A stretch of DNA of 64,000 nt from Aureococcus anophagefferens (lineage: Eukaryota; Sar; Pelagophyceae; Pelagomonadales; Pelagomonadaceae): contig NW_008705570.1 of assembly GCF_000186865.1 (NCBI RefSeq), positions 816,796 to 880,795 on the forward strand, given 5' to 3'. The translations under genes and the position numbers were made by a program. A model generated the notes under the pieces. That model was not told the origin of the DNA. It saw only the letters and a list, made by a program, of their open reading frames with translations, and ran no database searches. Positions 38,821 through 50,991 of this stretch are shown one piece after another. The stretch's first letter is position 1. Each line of letters starts with the position of its first letter.

Positions 38821-40254
38821 ATGCGCGGCCTCGCGCTGCTCTGGCTGCCCGGGCACCACCAAGGACGGCCGTGCCTCCGGCGGCACCACGAAAGACGCCC
38901 AACCCTCCGGCGCGCCGCCGTGGAGATCGCCGAAGCCCCGGCTTGGTTCGTCGACGACGACGAGAACCTCGAGCCCGGCGAGCGCTGCGCGCGGTCGCTC
39001 TGGGCGACGGACGACGGCGCGCTGCTCGCGGCCGGCGCGCTCGTCGAGCGGGACGGCCGCTTCGACCTCTGGCTCGGCGACTCCTGCGAGCCCGGCGTGG
39101 AACAGAACCAGCAGCTGAAGGGCGCCGTGCCCCTCGCTCTGGAGCTCCTGGTGGCCTACCTCGAGGTGGAGACCGAGGCGACGACGCTGCGCGCCGTGCC
39201 GCCGCACCAGAGGGCGACATCGCTGCGCGACGGGCCCCGCTGCGACACGGCGGCGCGCGTCGCGCTCGAAAGGCTGGGCTTCGTCGAGGACGACGACGAC
39301 GACGCGCTCGCGCTCGACGCGCACGTCGCGCCGGCGCGGCTCACGGAGCTCGCGATGGCCGGTTCCCGGCCGGCCCGCGACGCGCTCCGGCTGCTGGGTC
39401 TGCGGCGCACCTGGCCGCTGGCGCCGGGGCCGCTCGCGACGCCGAGCGGCCACGCGAGGCGGTGCTTCTACGTAAACGGCGCGCTCTCGGAGGCCGACGC
39501 CGACGCCTTCCGCCGCCGCGCGCCGGACCTCGACTACTCGGACGACGAGGACTCCGTCGACGGCCTGCCGGAGCGCCACGCGCTCCTCGTCGACCGCGAC
39601 GTCGTCCTGGAACCGACGCTCGGCGCCCGGGCGCTCGCCGCCGGCCGCGGCGTCGCGGCGCGCGCGGGCTTCGCGGGCGCGGAGGTCTCGGCGTTTCTGC
39701 GCGTCTACGGCGCGCGGGACCGCGCGCGGCTCAAGCCCCACTTCGACGCCTTCGCGGCGGCGACGGCCGTCGTGGACTTGGCGCCGGACGCCCATTCCGG
39801 GCACTACTTCGTCCAGTCGGGCCCGCACGTGTCCAGCCGGCGGCGCGCGGTCTTCGCGGGCCGCGACGCGCTCGTCCACGACGCGGTCCTGCTCCACGGC
39901 GTCGCGGACGTCGACGACGGGACGCGGACGTCCCTCGTGTTCTGGTTCCACGCCGAGGCGGACGCCGACGCCACGGACCCGGACGTGCTCTTCGCGAGCG
40001 CCGCGGCGAGCGGCGACCCGGAGCCGCTCTACGCCGCCGCCGCGGGCCTGGGCCACGCGAACGCGCTCGCGCGCCTCGGCTCGCTGGCCGAGGACCGCGG
40101 CGACGACGACGAGGCCGCGGCGCGCTGGCGCGCCGCGGCGCTCCGGGGCCACGCGGCGGCGGCCGCGGCCCTCGACGACGTCCTCGGCGGATCGACGATC
40201 TGGCGCGACTTGGCGAACCATGACCCCTTCGAGCGCGAGGAGCCGCCGGGGTAA
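38821..40254 (+). CDS. 2-oxoglutarate/Fe(II) dioxygenase-like domain followed by Sel1-like repeats
   Basis: 477 residues from the ATG at 38821; an upstream TTG in frame was rejected. The middle holds a jelly-roll oxygenase pattern: LKPHFDAF near residue 306 (HxD ligands), then LVHDAVLLHGVADVDDGTRTSLVFWF with the distal histidine near 358 and a 2-oxoglutarate-binding arginine near 370. This is the prolyl-hydroxylase-like order. The C-terminus has Sel1/TPR-like helices (PLYAAAAGLGHANALARLG, AARWRAAALRGHAAA). The N-terminal 200 residues contain a helix-strand pattern (ARVALERLGF) that could be an acetyltransferase-like fold; this is weak. Likely modifies a protein partner bound through the repeats. 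Confidence 0.62.
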   Translation: MRGLALLWLPGHHQGRPCLRRHHERRPTLRRAAVEIAEAPAWFVDDDENLEPGERCARSLWATDDGALLAAGALVERDGRFDLWLGDSCEPGVEQNQQLKGAVPLALELLVAYLEVETEATTLRAVPPHQRATSLRDGPRCDTAARVALERLGFVEDDDDDALALDAHVAPARLTELAMAGSRPARDALRLLGLRRTWPLAPGPLATPSGHARRCFYVNGALSEADADAFRRRAPDLDYSDDEDSVDGLPERHALLVDRDVVLEPTLGARALAAGRGVAARAGFAGAEVSAFLRVYGARDRARLKPHFDAFAAATAVVDLAPDAHSGHYFVQSGPHVSSRRRAVFAGRDALVHDAVLLHGVADVDDGTRTSLVFWFHAEADADATDPDVLFASAAASGDPEPLYAAAAGLGHANALARLGSLAEDRGDDDEAAARWRAAALRGHAAAAAALDDVLGGSTIWRDLANHDPFEREEPPG

Positions 40255-40343
40255 CTATGGGGTTTCCGCCGAGACTGGCGGCGCGGGCCGGGCCGCGGCG
40301 AGGCGCCGTGTGGGGTGATCTATTTATTACGCGCGGCGTCGCG

Positions 40344-40610
40344 TCACAGCCCCGCGGATGCCTCGAGGGCCTCGGGCGTCGCGGGCATGTCCTCGTAGAG
40401 CCAGCGCGTCTCGTCGAGCTCGGCCGCTTGTTTTTTCACCGCCGCGAGCGCGTCGCTCAGGAGCGCCTTCTCCGTCGCCGTCGCCGTCGCGTCGTCGATG
40501 TCGAGCTTGTTGGCCACGGACGTCCATTGCTCGACGTCGTCGACCTGCTTCGGGACCTCCTTGTCGCGCTTGGAGTCGCCGCGGTCGCCGGCGCGGCGCG
40601 TCGAGGACAT
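40344..40610 (-). CDS. Small acidic helical protein, unknown
   Basis: 88 residues from the ATG at 40610 to the TGA-type stop at 40344. A charged N-terminus (MSSTRRAGDRGDSKRDKE) precedes predicted helices (VEQWTSVANKLDID, EKALLSDALAAVKKQAAELDE) and ends WLYEDMPATPEALEASAGL. No family is recognised. Its support comes from an ATG in a sensible position, a coiled-coil-like pattern and location between two compact genes. It could be a subunit-type small protein. Confidence 0.5.
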   Translation of the reverse strand: MSSTRRAGDRGDSKRDKEVPKQVDDVEQWTSVANKLDIDDATATATEKALLSDALAAVKKQAAELDETRWLYEDMPATPEALEASAGL

Positions 40611-40956
40611 GGCGGTCGTTTCGCGTTCGCGCCCGTCCGCTTTTTTTGCGACGGTGCGAAGTGGTGCTGGTCCGCTGGGGCTCGAAGCTCGCGACGGCGC
40701 GCGGGGATTCGATGAGGCTGAGCGCGCGTCTAGCAGTCAATGCGCGCGCACATTTGCCGACCAGTGCTGTTCAGCGACAGCTGCAAAATCCGATGCCCCT
40801 TGTGTGATGCAATCGATTCTCGGCCCACTTTTCTCGGCGCGCCGTCGCATTCCCGTGGGCGGGGCCCGCAGCACCAGGGGCTGCCCACGCCAACACAGCG
40901 CCAGCTAGGCCCACAGCACCGGGGGCTGCCCGCGCCTCGAGCGGGGCTGCCCGACG
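40611..40956. promoter_or_regulatory. 346-bp divergent intergenic region with repeated GGGGCTGCCC motif
   Basis: Lies between the small protein gene (minus) and the ABCG gene (plus). Its last 100 bp carry three copies of GGGGCTGCCC, at about 40878, 40922 and 40943; the third sits immediately before the ABCG start codon. The same ten bases recur in the polyubiquitin intron, and GGGCTGCCC directly precedes the start at 57255. A regulatory role is inference. Confidence 0.4.
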
Positions 40957-43900
40957 ATGCGCCGCTCCTTCGCCGACACGGAGGCGCCGCTGGCGCTCGC
41001 GCCCCAGTCGACCTTCGAGCCCGTGGAGATCGCGCTCTGGGGGCTGACCTACGACGTCGACGGGACGCGGCTGCTCGACGGCGTCACGGCGCGCTTCGAC
41101 CACGGCCAGAGCGCGGCCGTGCTCGGCCCGTCCGGCGCGGGCAAGTCGACGCTCCTGTCGGTGCTCGGCGGCCACGCGGGCGGAAACGTCGGCGGCGCGC
41201 TGCGCCTCAACGGCGTCGCGCCGAGCGCGGCGGAGCAGCGCTTCGCGTCGAGCACGCTGCCCCAGGACGACTTCGTGCACGGCGCGCTGACGGTCCGCCA
41301 CCAGGGCGGGAAAAGGGCGCGACATGCCCAGCTTCAAAGGCTCATCTCTCGGCCGTTTTCCACTCGTTTCGGCTGACTTTTGGACGAGCGATCATCTCTC
41401 GGAACGGTCTCGAAGCGTGGATGATTTTTCCGGCACGCGCGCGCGCGGAACACGCACGTTGAAGCGACGTTGAATCACCCTTTTCCCGCCCAGGTGCGCC
41501 ACGCGCTCTTCTACGGCGCGCTCCTCCGGAGCCCGCGGCGGTGGTCGCGCGCGAAGAAGTTCGCCGCGGCGTCGAGCGCCCTGAGGAGCCTGGGCCTCGC
41601 CAAGGTGGCCAACGCGGCCCTCTCGCGCGTCTCCGGCGGCGAGCGGCGCCGCGCGGGCGCGGCGCTCGAATTGCTCGCGGAGCGGCCCGTGCTGCTCATG
41701 GACGAGCCGACGTCGGGCCTCGACGCGCACGCGGCGCTCGCCCTGCTCAAGACCTTCGCGGACGTGGCGCAGGCGCAGCGGCGCAACGTCGTCGCCGTCG
41801 TCCACCAGCCCTCCTTCGCGGCGCTGTCGACGTGCCGGCGCGTCGTCGTCTTGGGCGTCCAGGGCCGCGTCGCCTTCGCGGGGCGGCCCGCGCAGCTCGG
41901 GCCCTACCTCGCGGACCACGGCGCGCCCTGCCCCGCCGGCGCGAACCCGGCGGACTTCGCGCTGGCCCGGCTCGCCGCGGACGGCTCGCGGGCCTGGGCG
42001 CGCGCGTGGGCCGCGGACGGCGACGAGCCCGCGCCGGCGCCGCTCCCGAGCAAGCGCGGCGACGGCACGGCGCGACTCTGCGTGCCGGCCTACGCCGCGA
42101 GCTTCGTCGAGCAGTACAAGGTCCTGCTGCTGCGGTCGCTCCATTGCTACGTCGCGGACCCGTCCCAGGGGCCGACGTCGCTCGCGCTCACGGCGTTCTC
42201 CGTGGCCTTTCTGGCGCTGCAGCTCTTCGGCGCGCCGCCGTCCGTGGCCAAGGCCAACGGGATCCTGTTCTTCGCATTGGTGCTCTACCAGGCGGCGACG
42301 CTGCCCCTCGTCGTCGTCATGCCGCTCGAGCGCGCGGCGACGGTTCGCGAGTACCGCAACGGCGTCTTCGGGAGCGGCGCCTACTGGCTCGCGCGCGTGA
42401 CGACGGCGGCGTTGAGCGCCCTCGTGCTGGCCGCGTTGTCTATGGCCATCTTCTACCCGAGCCTCGCGCTGCCGAGCGCGCCCGACGCGCGGCCGCTCGC
42501 GTGGTTCGCGGCGTCGTTCCTCGGGCTCGTCGTCTTCATGGTCGTGGGCCTGATCCTGGGCACGGTGCTCCCGTCGGCGCTCGTGTCCGTCAAGGCCGTG
42601 CCGGCGCTCATGGTGTTGATGCTCCTGACGTCGGGGTTCCTCCCGCCGCGGACGCTGTTGCGGCCGGGCGTCGCGTGGCTCCAGGTGCCCAACCCGCTCG
42701 CCTACGTGCTCAAGCTCCTCTTCGGCGCGGCCCTGACGAAGACGGACAAGGGCCGGCGCGTCGTCTTCGACGCCGACCTCTTCGACGTGCGGGAGGCGGA
42801 TCAAGCGAGATGCTTCCTCGCGCTCGGAGCGATCCTGGTCGCGTTGGTCGTCCTGGGCTTCTTCGCGACGCACGCGCGCCTCGCCATGGCCGACGCGCCC
42901 GTGTCGAGCCTCGCGCCCGCGGCGCCGGCGGCGCCGGCGGCGCTCACGTCGCACCCGCAGCTCGCGAAGACGCTCGCGTTCGCGAAGGCGCTCGAGCCCC
43001 AAAAAACTTTGGAGACGACGACGACGCCGCTCCTCGCCGGGGCGCTCCCGGACGACGACGAGGTCTACGGCGCCCTCGACGACGACGTGCCGCCCGTGTC
43101 CGTGGTGCTGCGCGACGTGACGTGCACGCGGAGGAACGGCGCGGCGACGCTGCGCCGCGTGTCGTGCGCGTTCCACCCGGGCGCGGCGACGGCGGTCTTG
43201 GGGCCGAGCGGCGCGGGGAAGACGACGCTCCTGGAGACCCTCTGCGGCCGCGTCGACGGCGACGTCGCCGGCGACGTCGACGTCAACGGCCGGCCGCTCG
43301 ACGCGGAGCGGTTCAAGCTGCTGGCGACGCTGACGCCGCAGGCGGACGCGCTCATCCCGGAGCTGACGCCGCGCCAGACGCTCCACTACACGGCGCGGCT
43401 GCGCTGCGGGTCCTGCGCGAGCCGCCACGAGCGGCTCCAGCGCGCCGAGGACGTCCTCGTGGCGCTGGATCTGGGCTCCTGCGCGGACGTCGCCGTCGGC
43501 GGCCGGGGCAGGCTCGGCGTCTCCGGCGGCCAGCGGAAGCGCGTGTCCATCGGCATGGACCTGCTGGCGTCGCGGCCCGTCATGATTCTGGACGAGCCGA
43601 CGACGGGCCTCGACGCGGAGGCGGCGTGTCGCGTGGCTTCCCTGCTGCGGTCGCTGGGCTTCAACGGCGGGCGGACGGTGCTCTGCACGATCCACCAGCC
43701 CCAGTGGGCCGTGCTCGCCGCCTTCCCGCGAACGTTAGCCCTCTGCGACGGGCGCGTCGCCTTCGAGGGGCCGCCCGCGTCCCTCGCGCCGTTTCTGAGG
43801 TCCGCGGGGCGTCCCGTCCCGGAGGCCGAGAACCCCGCGGACTTCTTCATGGTCGCGCTCGCGACGGAGGGCGGCGACGTCTGGGGCGACGCCTGGGACC

Positions 43901-44978
43901 GGGCGCGGCGCGGGCTGAAGACGACGCCCCTCGCGCGCGCGGGCGCGTGCGAGGAGAAGCACAGCCTCCCGTTTCTCGCGCCCGGCTACGGCGCGTCGTT
44001 CTGGGAGCAATTCACCATACTCTTCGAGCGGTCGGCCTACGTGTTCTGCGTGGACCAGGATCAAGGCCTGGAGTTCCTCGTGCCGCCGTGCCTCGTCGCG
44101 GTGCTCGTGGGGCTGGTCTTCTACGACGCGGGCGTGTCGATCTGGGCGGTGTCGGGCGTCGCCATGGGCGTGCTCGGGCTGTCGATCCTGACGATGCTCG
44201 GCGTCGTGCTGAACATCCCCCTGGAGCGGGATCTGGTGCTCCGCGAGTACAAGAACGGCGCCTACGCCGCCGAGGCCTACTGGGCCGCGCGCGCGGCGCT
44301 GGGAGTTGCCGCGGCGTGTTTGGTCGCGGTCGCGCAGACGCCCATCTGGTGGACGCTCATGGGCCTGCCGCGGCGCGGGTTGGCCTACGCGACGCTGCTG
44401 AGCGCGCTGACGGCGGCCTTCTACGTGACCATGGGCGGCCTCATCGGGCTGCTGTCGCCGGACCCGGTCGCGGCCGCGCAGCGCACGGAGCCCGTCACGG
44501 CCAGGGCAGGACAAGGGTGATTCAACGTCGCTTCAACGTGAGTGTTCCGCGCGCGCGCGTTTCGGAAACAGCACCCACGCTTCGAGAGCGCTCCGAGAGA
44601 TGATCGCTCGTCCAAAAATCAGCCGAAACGAGCGGAAACCGACCGAGATAGGAGCCTTTGAAGTTGGGCATGTCGCACCCTTTTCCTGCCCAGGTCACGG
44701 CGTCGATCCTCATGTTCGCGGGCGTCCTCGTGCCCAGGGCGCGCATCAAGCCCTTCCTCCTCTTCATCTACGACGCCATCCCCGCGCGCTACAGCATCGA
44801 GGCCGCGACGTGCCTCGCGCTGCCGCGGTCCGACCCGGCGGCGGCGGACGTCCTCGCCTACTTCGACGTGCACCGGGGCCACCTCAAACGCAACCTCGCC
44901 ATCCTCGCCGCCGAGGCCCTCGCCATCCTCGTCGTCGGCGGCGTCGTCGCGCGCTGGCGCCTCACGCTCCGGTCCTAA
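40957..44978 (+). CDS. Full-size ABCG (PDR-type) ABC transporter
   Basis: Exons 40957-41292, 41494-44493 and 44694-44978 give 1206 residues across introners B6 and B7 (both phase 0). Layout is NBD-TMD-NBD-TMD, the reverse order typical of ABCG. First nucleotide-binding domain: GPSGAGKSTLL near residue 57, signature VSGGERRRAG, DEPTSGLDAH. First membrane domain of six helices includes REYRNGVFG. Second domain: GPSGAGKTTLL, VSGGQRKRVSIGMD, DEPTTGLDAE; its membrane domain includes REYKNGAYAAEAYW. Both ATP sites keep Walker A, signature and Walker B. It probably exports lipids, sterols or toxic hydrophobic compounds at the plasma membrane. At 1206 residues it is slightly shorter than plant and fungal PDR pumps. 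Confidence 0.88.
41302..41493 (+). mobile_element. Introner B6 (family B, 192 bp) in the first ABC domain
   Basis: Ends CAGGGCGGGAAAAGG and CCTTTTCCCGCCCAG. Flanks GTCCGCCAC and GTGCGCCAC match 8 of 9. Intron 41293-41493: GT donor, phase 0 before a valine codon, joining ALT to VRHALF. Same orientation as the gene. Confidence 0.93.
44502..44693 (-). mobile_element. Introner B7 (family B, 192 bp) in the last ABC membrane domain
   Basis: Perfect 8-bp duplication GTCACGGC (44494-44501 and 44694-44701). Intron 44494-44693: GT donor, CCCAG acceptor, phase 0 before valine, joining TEP to VTASILM. It is the only family B copy here opposite to its gene, yet its gene-side ends still read CAGGG at the 5' side and CCCAG at the 3' side. 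Confidence 0.95.
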
Positions 44979-45114
44979 ATTCATCCAATTCGCCATCATC
45001 GGAGTCATGCGGTGGTACACTTCAGATCGCAACGTCAGTTACTTTCTATGCACAGCGGCGCGCGACGCGGGAGGCGCGGAGGCTTCTGGGGAGACCGCGT
45101 CGGACGCGAGCTCC

Positions 45115-46386
<1,272 letters not shown>

Positions 46387-46439
46387 TCAACTTTGGCCGC
46401 ACCCAAATCTCCACAAGCTAGCTCTTTTCAAAGCGGAGC

Positions 46440-48119
46440 ATGGCGACGCTCACGCTGCGGCCCGAGGTCGTGGCGGCGAGCCTCCCGCTGACGATGCAGG
46501 ACGCGCCGGAGCGCCACGCGCCGCCCCTGGCCGCCGACGACGCCTTCCGCGTGCTCCAGCAGCTGCGGGCCGAGGGCCGGTCCCTGCGCGAGCCGGGCCT
46601 CGCGCGCTACGGGACGTGGATCTCGGCGTCGTGGCACGCGCTCGCCTGGCCCGAGCCGTCGGCGCGCCTCGTCTGGGAGCTCGTGGCGTTATTAGGAGGC
46701 CGCGGCGGCGGCGCGCGGGGCCTGGCCGCGGCCGTGCGCGCGACGGATTTAGCGCTCTTCACGCTGGTCCACTGCCGCCACGACGACGCCGTCGGCGACG
46801 CGCCGGCGTCGTCCTTCGAGGAGCGGTTCCCCGGCCCCGCGAGCCCGCCGCGCAAGTCGTCCGACGCGTCCGACGACGGCGCGCCGTCGCCGCCGCCGAC
46901 GAGCCCGCCCGCTTCGCCGCGCGCGGCCGCGGACGCGCCGTCGCTGGAGCTGAGCGTCCACGCCCACGCGGGCGCCGAGGCGCGCCACGTGGCCTGGGCG
47001 CGCGCCGCGGCGCGGGATCTGGCGCGCATCGCCGCGCGGTCCGCGGACGACGCCGCGACGCATCCGCCGGGGACGCTCGCGCGCGGCGACCTCGCCGCGC
47101 TCGACTTCCTGCTGGTGAGCGACGCCCACGCGAGCGTCGCCGACGCCGCGCCGGCGGAGCTCTTCGATGGGTTAGGGGCCGCGTCCATCGACGACGTCGC
47201 CGCGTGGCTCGCGGCGACGGTCGCTTCCGACGGCGACGCGCCGTCGATGTCGCCCCGGGACAAGTGGTCGGAGCACGCCGGGTCGCCGGGCCGCACGGCG
47301 CGGTCCGGGGCCGTGACGATCGCGCCGGGCGCCACGACGGTCCACGTCTGCGACGCGAAGCGGTGCACGCGCGTCGTCGAGCGGCGCGGCGGCGGCGGCT
47401 CGGAGCAGACGACGTGCGCGGTCCACAACTGCCGCGACTCGCGGGTCTACGTGCTGGCGGACGTGACGGTGTGCTCCGTCGTGGGCTGCGTCGACTGCGT
47501 CGTCGTCGTGGGGGCCTGCGCGACGGTGCTCCGGGCCGTGGCCTGCGAGCGGGTAAAAATCGTCGCGGCTGCGGGCCGCGTGGTCCTCCGCAACTGCCTC
47601 GGCTGCGACGTGCTGGCCTACACGCCGGCGCCGATCCTGCTCGCGGGCGACGCGCGGTCCTGCCGCGTCGGGCCCTTCGGTTTGTGCTACCCGGGGCTGG
47701 AGAGGGACGTCGCCGCCGCGGGGTTGGACGGCGGCGACGCGAACCTCTGGCGCCACCCGCTGCTCGTCTCCGCCGTCGCCAAGGCGCCCTTCGCCTCCCA
47801 CACGGCGCCGGACGCGCTGCCCGTGCCGCCGGCGGAGTTCGACGTCGTCCGGGGCCCGCGGCGCGGCGCGGGCGACGGCGGAGCCCCTCGCGTGCCCTTC
47901 GGACTGCCGGCGGAGTACGCCGCGGCCGTCGACGCGCGCGACGCGCGCGCGGCGGAGGTGCGGCGGAAGATCGCCGACGCGGACCTCGGGCCGGCGCAGC
48001 GCGACGCGCTCGAGGCGACGACGCGCGCGTGCTTCGCGAAGTGGCTCGTCGAGAACCGCGGGCTCAAGGACGTCGTCGAGCTGCTGCAGCTCGACGGCCC
48101 CCCGGACGGCGCGCCCTGA
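46440..48119 (+). CDS. TBCCD1: TBCC domain-containing protein 1 (TBCCD1)
   Basis: 559 residues, one exon. The N-terminal half is helical with a serine/proline-rich insertion. From about residue 330 comes the TBCC/CARP beta-helix: [45 protein letters not shown], then [40 protein letters not shown]. This order and the C-terminal phrase NLWRHPLL match TBCCD1. The RP2/cofactor-C catalytic arginine is not evident, as expected for TBCCD1, which links the centrosome or basal body to the nucleus and Golgi. Its presence fits an organism with, or descended from ones with, centrioles. Confidence 0.82.
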   Translation: MATLTLRPEVVAASLPLTMQDAPERHAPPLAADDAFRVLQQLRAEGRSLREPGLARYGTWISASWHALAWPEPSARLVWELVALLGGRGGGARGLAAAVRATDLALFTLVHCRHDDAVGDAPASSFEERFPGPASPPRKSSDASDDGAPSPPPTSPPASPRAAADAPSLELSVHAHAGAEARHVAWARAAARDLARIAARSADDAATHPPGTLARGDLAALDFLLVSDAHASVADAAPAELFDGLGAASIDDVAAWLAATVASDGDAPSMSPRDKWSEHAGSPGRTARSGAVTIAPGATTVHVCDAKRCTRVVERRGGGGSEQTTCAVHNCRDSRVYVLADVTVCSVVGCVDCVVVVGACATVLRAVACERVKIVAAAGRVVLRNCLGCDVLAYTPAPILLAGDARSCRVGPFGLCYPGLERDVAAAGLDGGDANLWRHPLLVSAVAKAPFASHTAPDALPVPPAEFDVVRGPRRGAGDGGAPRVPFGLPAEYAAAVDARDARAAEVRRKIADADLGPAQRDALEATTRACFAKWLVENRGLKDVVELLQLDGPPDGAP

Positions 48120-48305
48120 GAGGTATTTTTTTGTGGGGGTGGTTGCTAAGGGCGGAGATCTTTTCTTTTTGCGGGCGGGAGTAGCGCCGGGCAGTGGTCG
48201 CGAGCGCCGGGAGCCTTCAGGAGGCCTGCTGAGCGCGCGCAAGTCCGAGCGCCCGTGCAGCGCGGCGCGCCGCGATCTGGAGTCAGCTCCTTGAAATAGG
48301 ACGCG

Positions 48306-48929
48306 ATGGCAGTCAGAGTCCTCTCGCTGCTCCTCGCGGGCGCCGCGGCCCTCGCGCCGTCCCAGACGAGCCGCCGCGGCCTCATGCAGCAGGCGTCCCA
48401 CTACGCCGCCGCCGCCGCGGCGACGATCGCTTTGCCGGCGTTCGCCGAGGACGAGGTGCTCGACATCAAGCCGGCGACGACGAAGATGGGCGGCCTCCTC
48501 GAGAAGTTCGCGGACGTGAACCGGGGCTTCCGGATCATGAAGCCGTCGATCTGGAACCAGTTCGAGGGCGAGGCCGGCGCCTACGACTTCCGCTGGGTCG
48601 ACGTCGTCTCGCCCGTCGACGCCATCACGGTCACGACGTCCTCCTACGGCGGCGCGCCGACGATCCAGGGCCTCGCCGACGTCGCCAAGCTCGGCGCCAA
48701 GCTCTCCGGCTCGCGCGGCGCCATCAACGCGAGCCGCGCGCGGACCAGCGACGGCATCGTCTTCTACGACTACGAATTCACGTCGGACGACAAGATGCAC
48801 GAGCTGTTGTCGCTCTGCGTCCACAAGGGCCGCCTCTGGCAGGTGTCGGCCAAGTCGCCGGACCGCACCTGGCCCAAGACGAGCCCCCTCTACCGCAACG
48901 TGGTGGGGTCATTTGTTCCCAAGCTCTGA
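48306..48929 (+). CDS. PsbP-domain thylakoid lumen protein
   Basis: 207 residues. MAVRVLSLLLAGAAALAPSQ is a signal peptide. SRRGLMQQASHYAAAAAATIALPAFAED is a lumen transfer domain with twin arginines and an A-x-A cleavage site. The mature part matches PsbP: NRGFRIMKPSIWNQFEGEAGAYDFRWVDVVSP, ITVTTSSYG, IVFYDYEFTSDDKMHELLSLCVHKGRLWQVSAKSP. PsbP proteins support the oxygen-evolving side of photosystem II or its assembly. This copy is closer in feel to PsbP-like/domain proteins than to true PsbP. It marks the organism as photosynthetic. Confidence 0.85.
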   Translation: MAVRVLSLLLAGAAALAPSQTSRRGLMQQASHYAAAAAATIALPAFAEDEVLDIKPATTKMGGLLEKFADVNRGFRIMKPSIWNQFEGEAGAYDFRWVDVVSPVDAITVTTSSYGGAPTIQGLADVAKLGAKLSGSRGAINASRARTSDGIVFYDYEFTSDDKMHELLSLCVHKGRLWQVSAKSPDRTWPKTSPLYRNVVGSFVPKL

Positions 48930-48958
48930 TCGCGCGAGTTAAGACGCCGTGCGCCGCC

Positions 48959-50835
48959 TTAGGACACGCCGCTGTCCTGGAGGCGCGCGTCGGTGGCCTG
49001 GCCCCACTCGTCGGCGACGCGGACCGTCGTCGCGCCGAGGGAGTGGGCCGACGCCGCGGGCGCGCCGAGGCGCACGCGCGTCGCGAGGTGCTGCTTCGCG
49101 AAGGAGAAGTCCCCCGAGGAGAGCGCCGCGCCGTCGTCGTCGAGGAGCGTCCAGGTCCCCGCGCTCGCCCGCTGGAGCTTGAGGGCGGCGTGGGCCGTGA
49201 ATTGTAAGGCGCCGTCTTTCAGCGCCGCGTCGTAGACGAGCGGCCCGTCGTAGAAGCGCTCGACGCTGTAGGCCTTCCAGCCCCGCGTCTGGCTCCGCTC
49301 GCAGCCCGGGTCCGCGTCGACGGTGCAGGGCCCGCCGACCGTGTCGCCGCTGTTGGCGAAGGCCATCGACCACGCGACCTCCTTCGCCGGCGTGACTTCG
49401 ACGAACGCGAGGTCCGCCGTCGCGCCGATGGACGGCTTCAGCGCCCCGGCCCACCAGGACGCGAGCACGTTGCCGCTCGGGAGTACATCCGCATCCCCGA
49501 AGATCTTCGAGTAGCCGTAGGGGTAGTCCAGGGGGATCTCCCAGACCCAGTCGACGACCGCGTCGTCGGAGCCGTCGACCCGGAAGCGCAGGATCCGCGA
49601 CGGCACGCCGACGCAGCTCTCGTCGCAGTCCGCGGCCTCCGCGTCGTCGCAGTCGTCGCAGCGGATCGCGTTGTCGAACAGGTAGACGGCGTCGCCGAAG
49701 AGCTCCGCGTTGTGCTGGCCGGACCAGGCCTCCGGGTCGCCGCGCGCGTCGACGATCGCCAGCGTCGCGTCGGCGCCGCCGGCGCGCCAGATCGTCTCCT
49801 CGTTCGCGACGTCGTAGAGGACCACGCTGTCGTCGTAGCGGCAGCTCACGAGCGCCCTCGCGTCGTCGTCGACTAACTGCGCGTGGTTCATGCCCCCCGG
49901 GTCCGGGCACACGTCGTAGACCGCCACGGTCTCGCCGGTGTCGACGCGGCGCTTCGCGACGGACACGTACTGGGGCTGCCAGTAGTAGGCGCCGTCGACG
50001 GCGAGCTGGACGTCGTGCGACGACGCGCTCAGCAAATCGTTCAGGCGCGCCGGCGCGTCGTCCGAGCGCCACTTCCACGCGTAGACGTAGCCCTCCTCCG
50101 TCGCGCCGACGTTCGAGCAGGCGAGCACCGTGTCCGGGTCCGCGAGCTTGACGGCGTCGAAGCGCGTCATGCCGCGGCCGTCGAGATCCGTCACCGGACG
50201 CGCCGCGAGGATCGCGCCGTCCCACGCCGCGACGACGAGGAAGGTCGCGTAGGTGCCGTTGAGGTTGATGTCGTCATTATAAAGCTGGTCGTGGGGCGAC
50301 ACCTCGTACATCTTGTTGTTCATGGGCAGGTAGAGCGCGAACGCGACTTTTCCCGAGCGGTGGCGCACGAGGTCCGGGTCGTACGTGACGACGTAGCTCT
50401 GCGGCACGTAGGTCGTCAGGGCCGCGCGCTCGCCGACGCCGTTCCGTTCAAAGTAGCTGCGCACGGCGTCGACGTCGAGGAAGCTCGACCCGTCGTAGCG
50501 GCACTCGACGAGCGTCGCGAGCCGTCGGCGGGGCCGCAGACGTCTTTCGTTTTCGCGACGCGCGCGGATTTTAGGTCCTGGCCCCGCGCGACGAGCACGC
50601 CGCCCGCCTTCCCGACGACGACGAGCGTCGCGACGGCGCAGGCCAGGGTCCGGAGGAGCGCCGTGCGGGCCCGGTACTGCTTCGCCGTGAGGTCCCGGGT
50701 CGTCGACGATCCCCGGCCCTCGAAGGTCTTGAGCATCGGCGCGTCCTCCGCCTCGGCCTCGTCCGCGTCGGGGCGCGTCGGGGGGGCGGGCGGCCGAGCC
50801 GTCGACGTCCACTCGTCGATCTGTCGCGCGGACAT
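48959..50835 (-). CDS. Type II membrane protein with arylsulfotransferase-like beta-propeller; one unresolved frame change
   Basis: The start MSARQIDEWTSTARPP (ATG 50835) and a transmembrane helix (LLRTLACAVATLVVVGKAGGVLV) are in one frame. The domain from VECRYDGSSFLDVDAVRSYF to the stop at 48959 is in another. The change falls near 50490-50545. A 38-bp GT-AG removal (GTCTGCGG to GTCGAG) would restore frame, but that is unusually short, so a base error or other intron is possible. The domain has WDGAILAARPVTD, YAWKWRSDD, GMNHAQLVD, GQHNAELFGDAVYLFDN and FGDADVLPSGNVLASW. These resemble the propeller of arylsulfate sulfotransferases (ASST), including the HN pair. It is probably luminal or extracellular and may act on sulfated polysaccharides. 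Confidence 0.6.
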
Positions 50836-50991
50836 CGATTTGGCTGATGCCGGGAGCCGGGACTGTGGCGCGCTCCTCAACTTGACCTTGGGGACGCTCG
50901 GAAGCAGCCCTCGACGCACCACCACCAGCGTCGTTGCAAGTCCACATCCGGCGGCCGCCATCCGCCCACGCCGCCTCCCCGCCACCGGACG

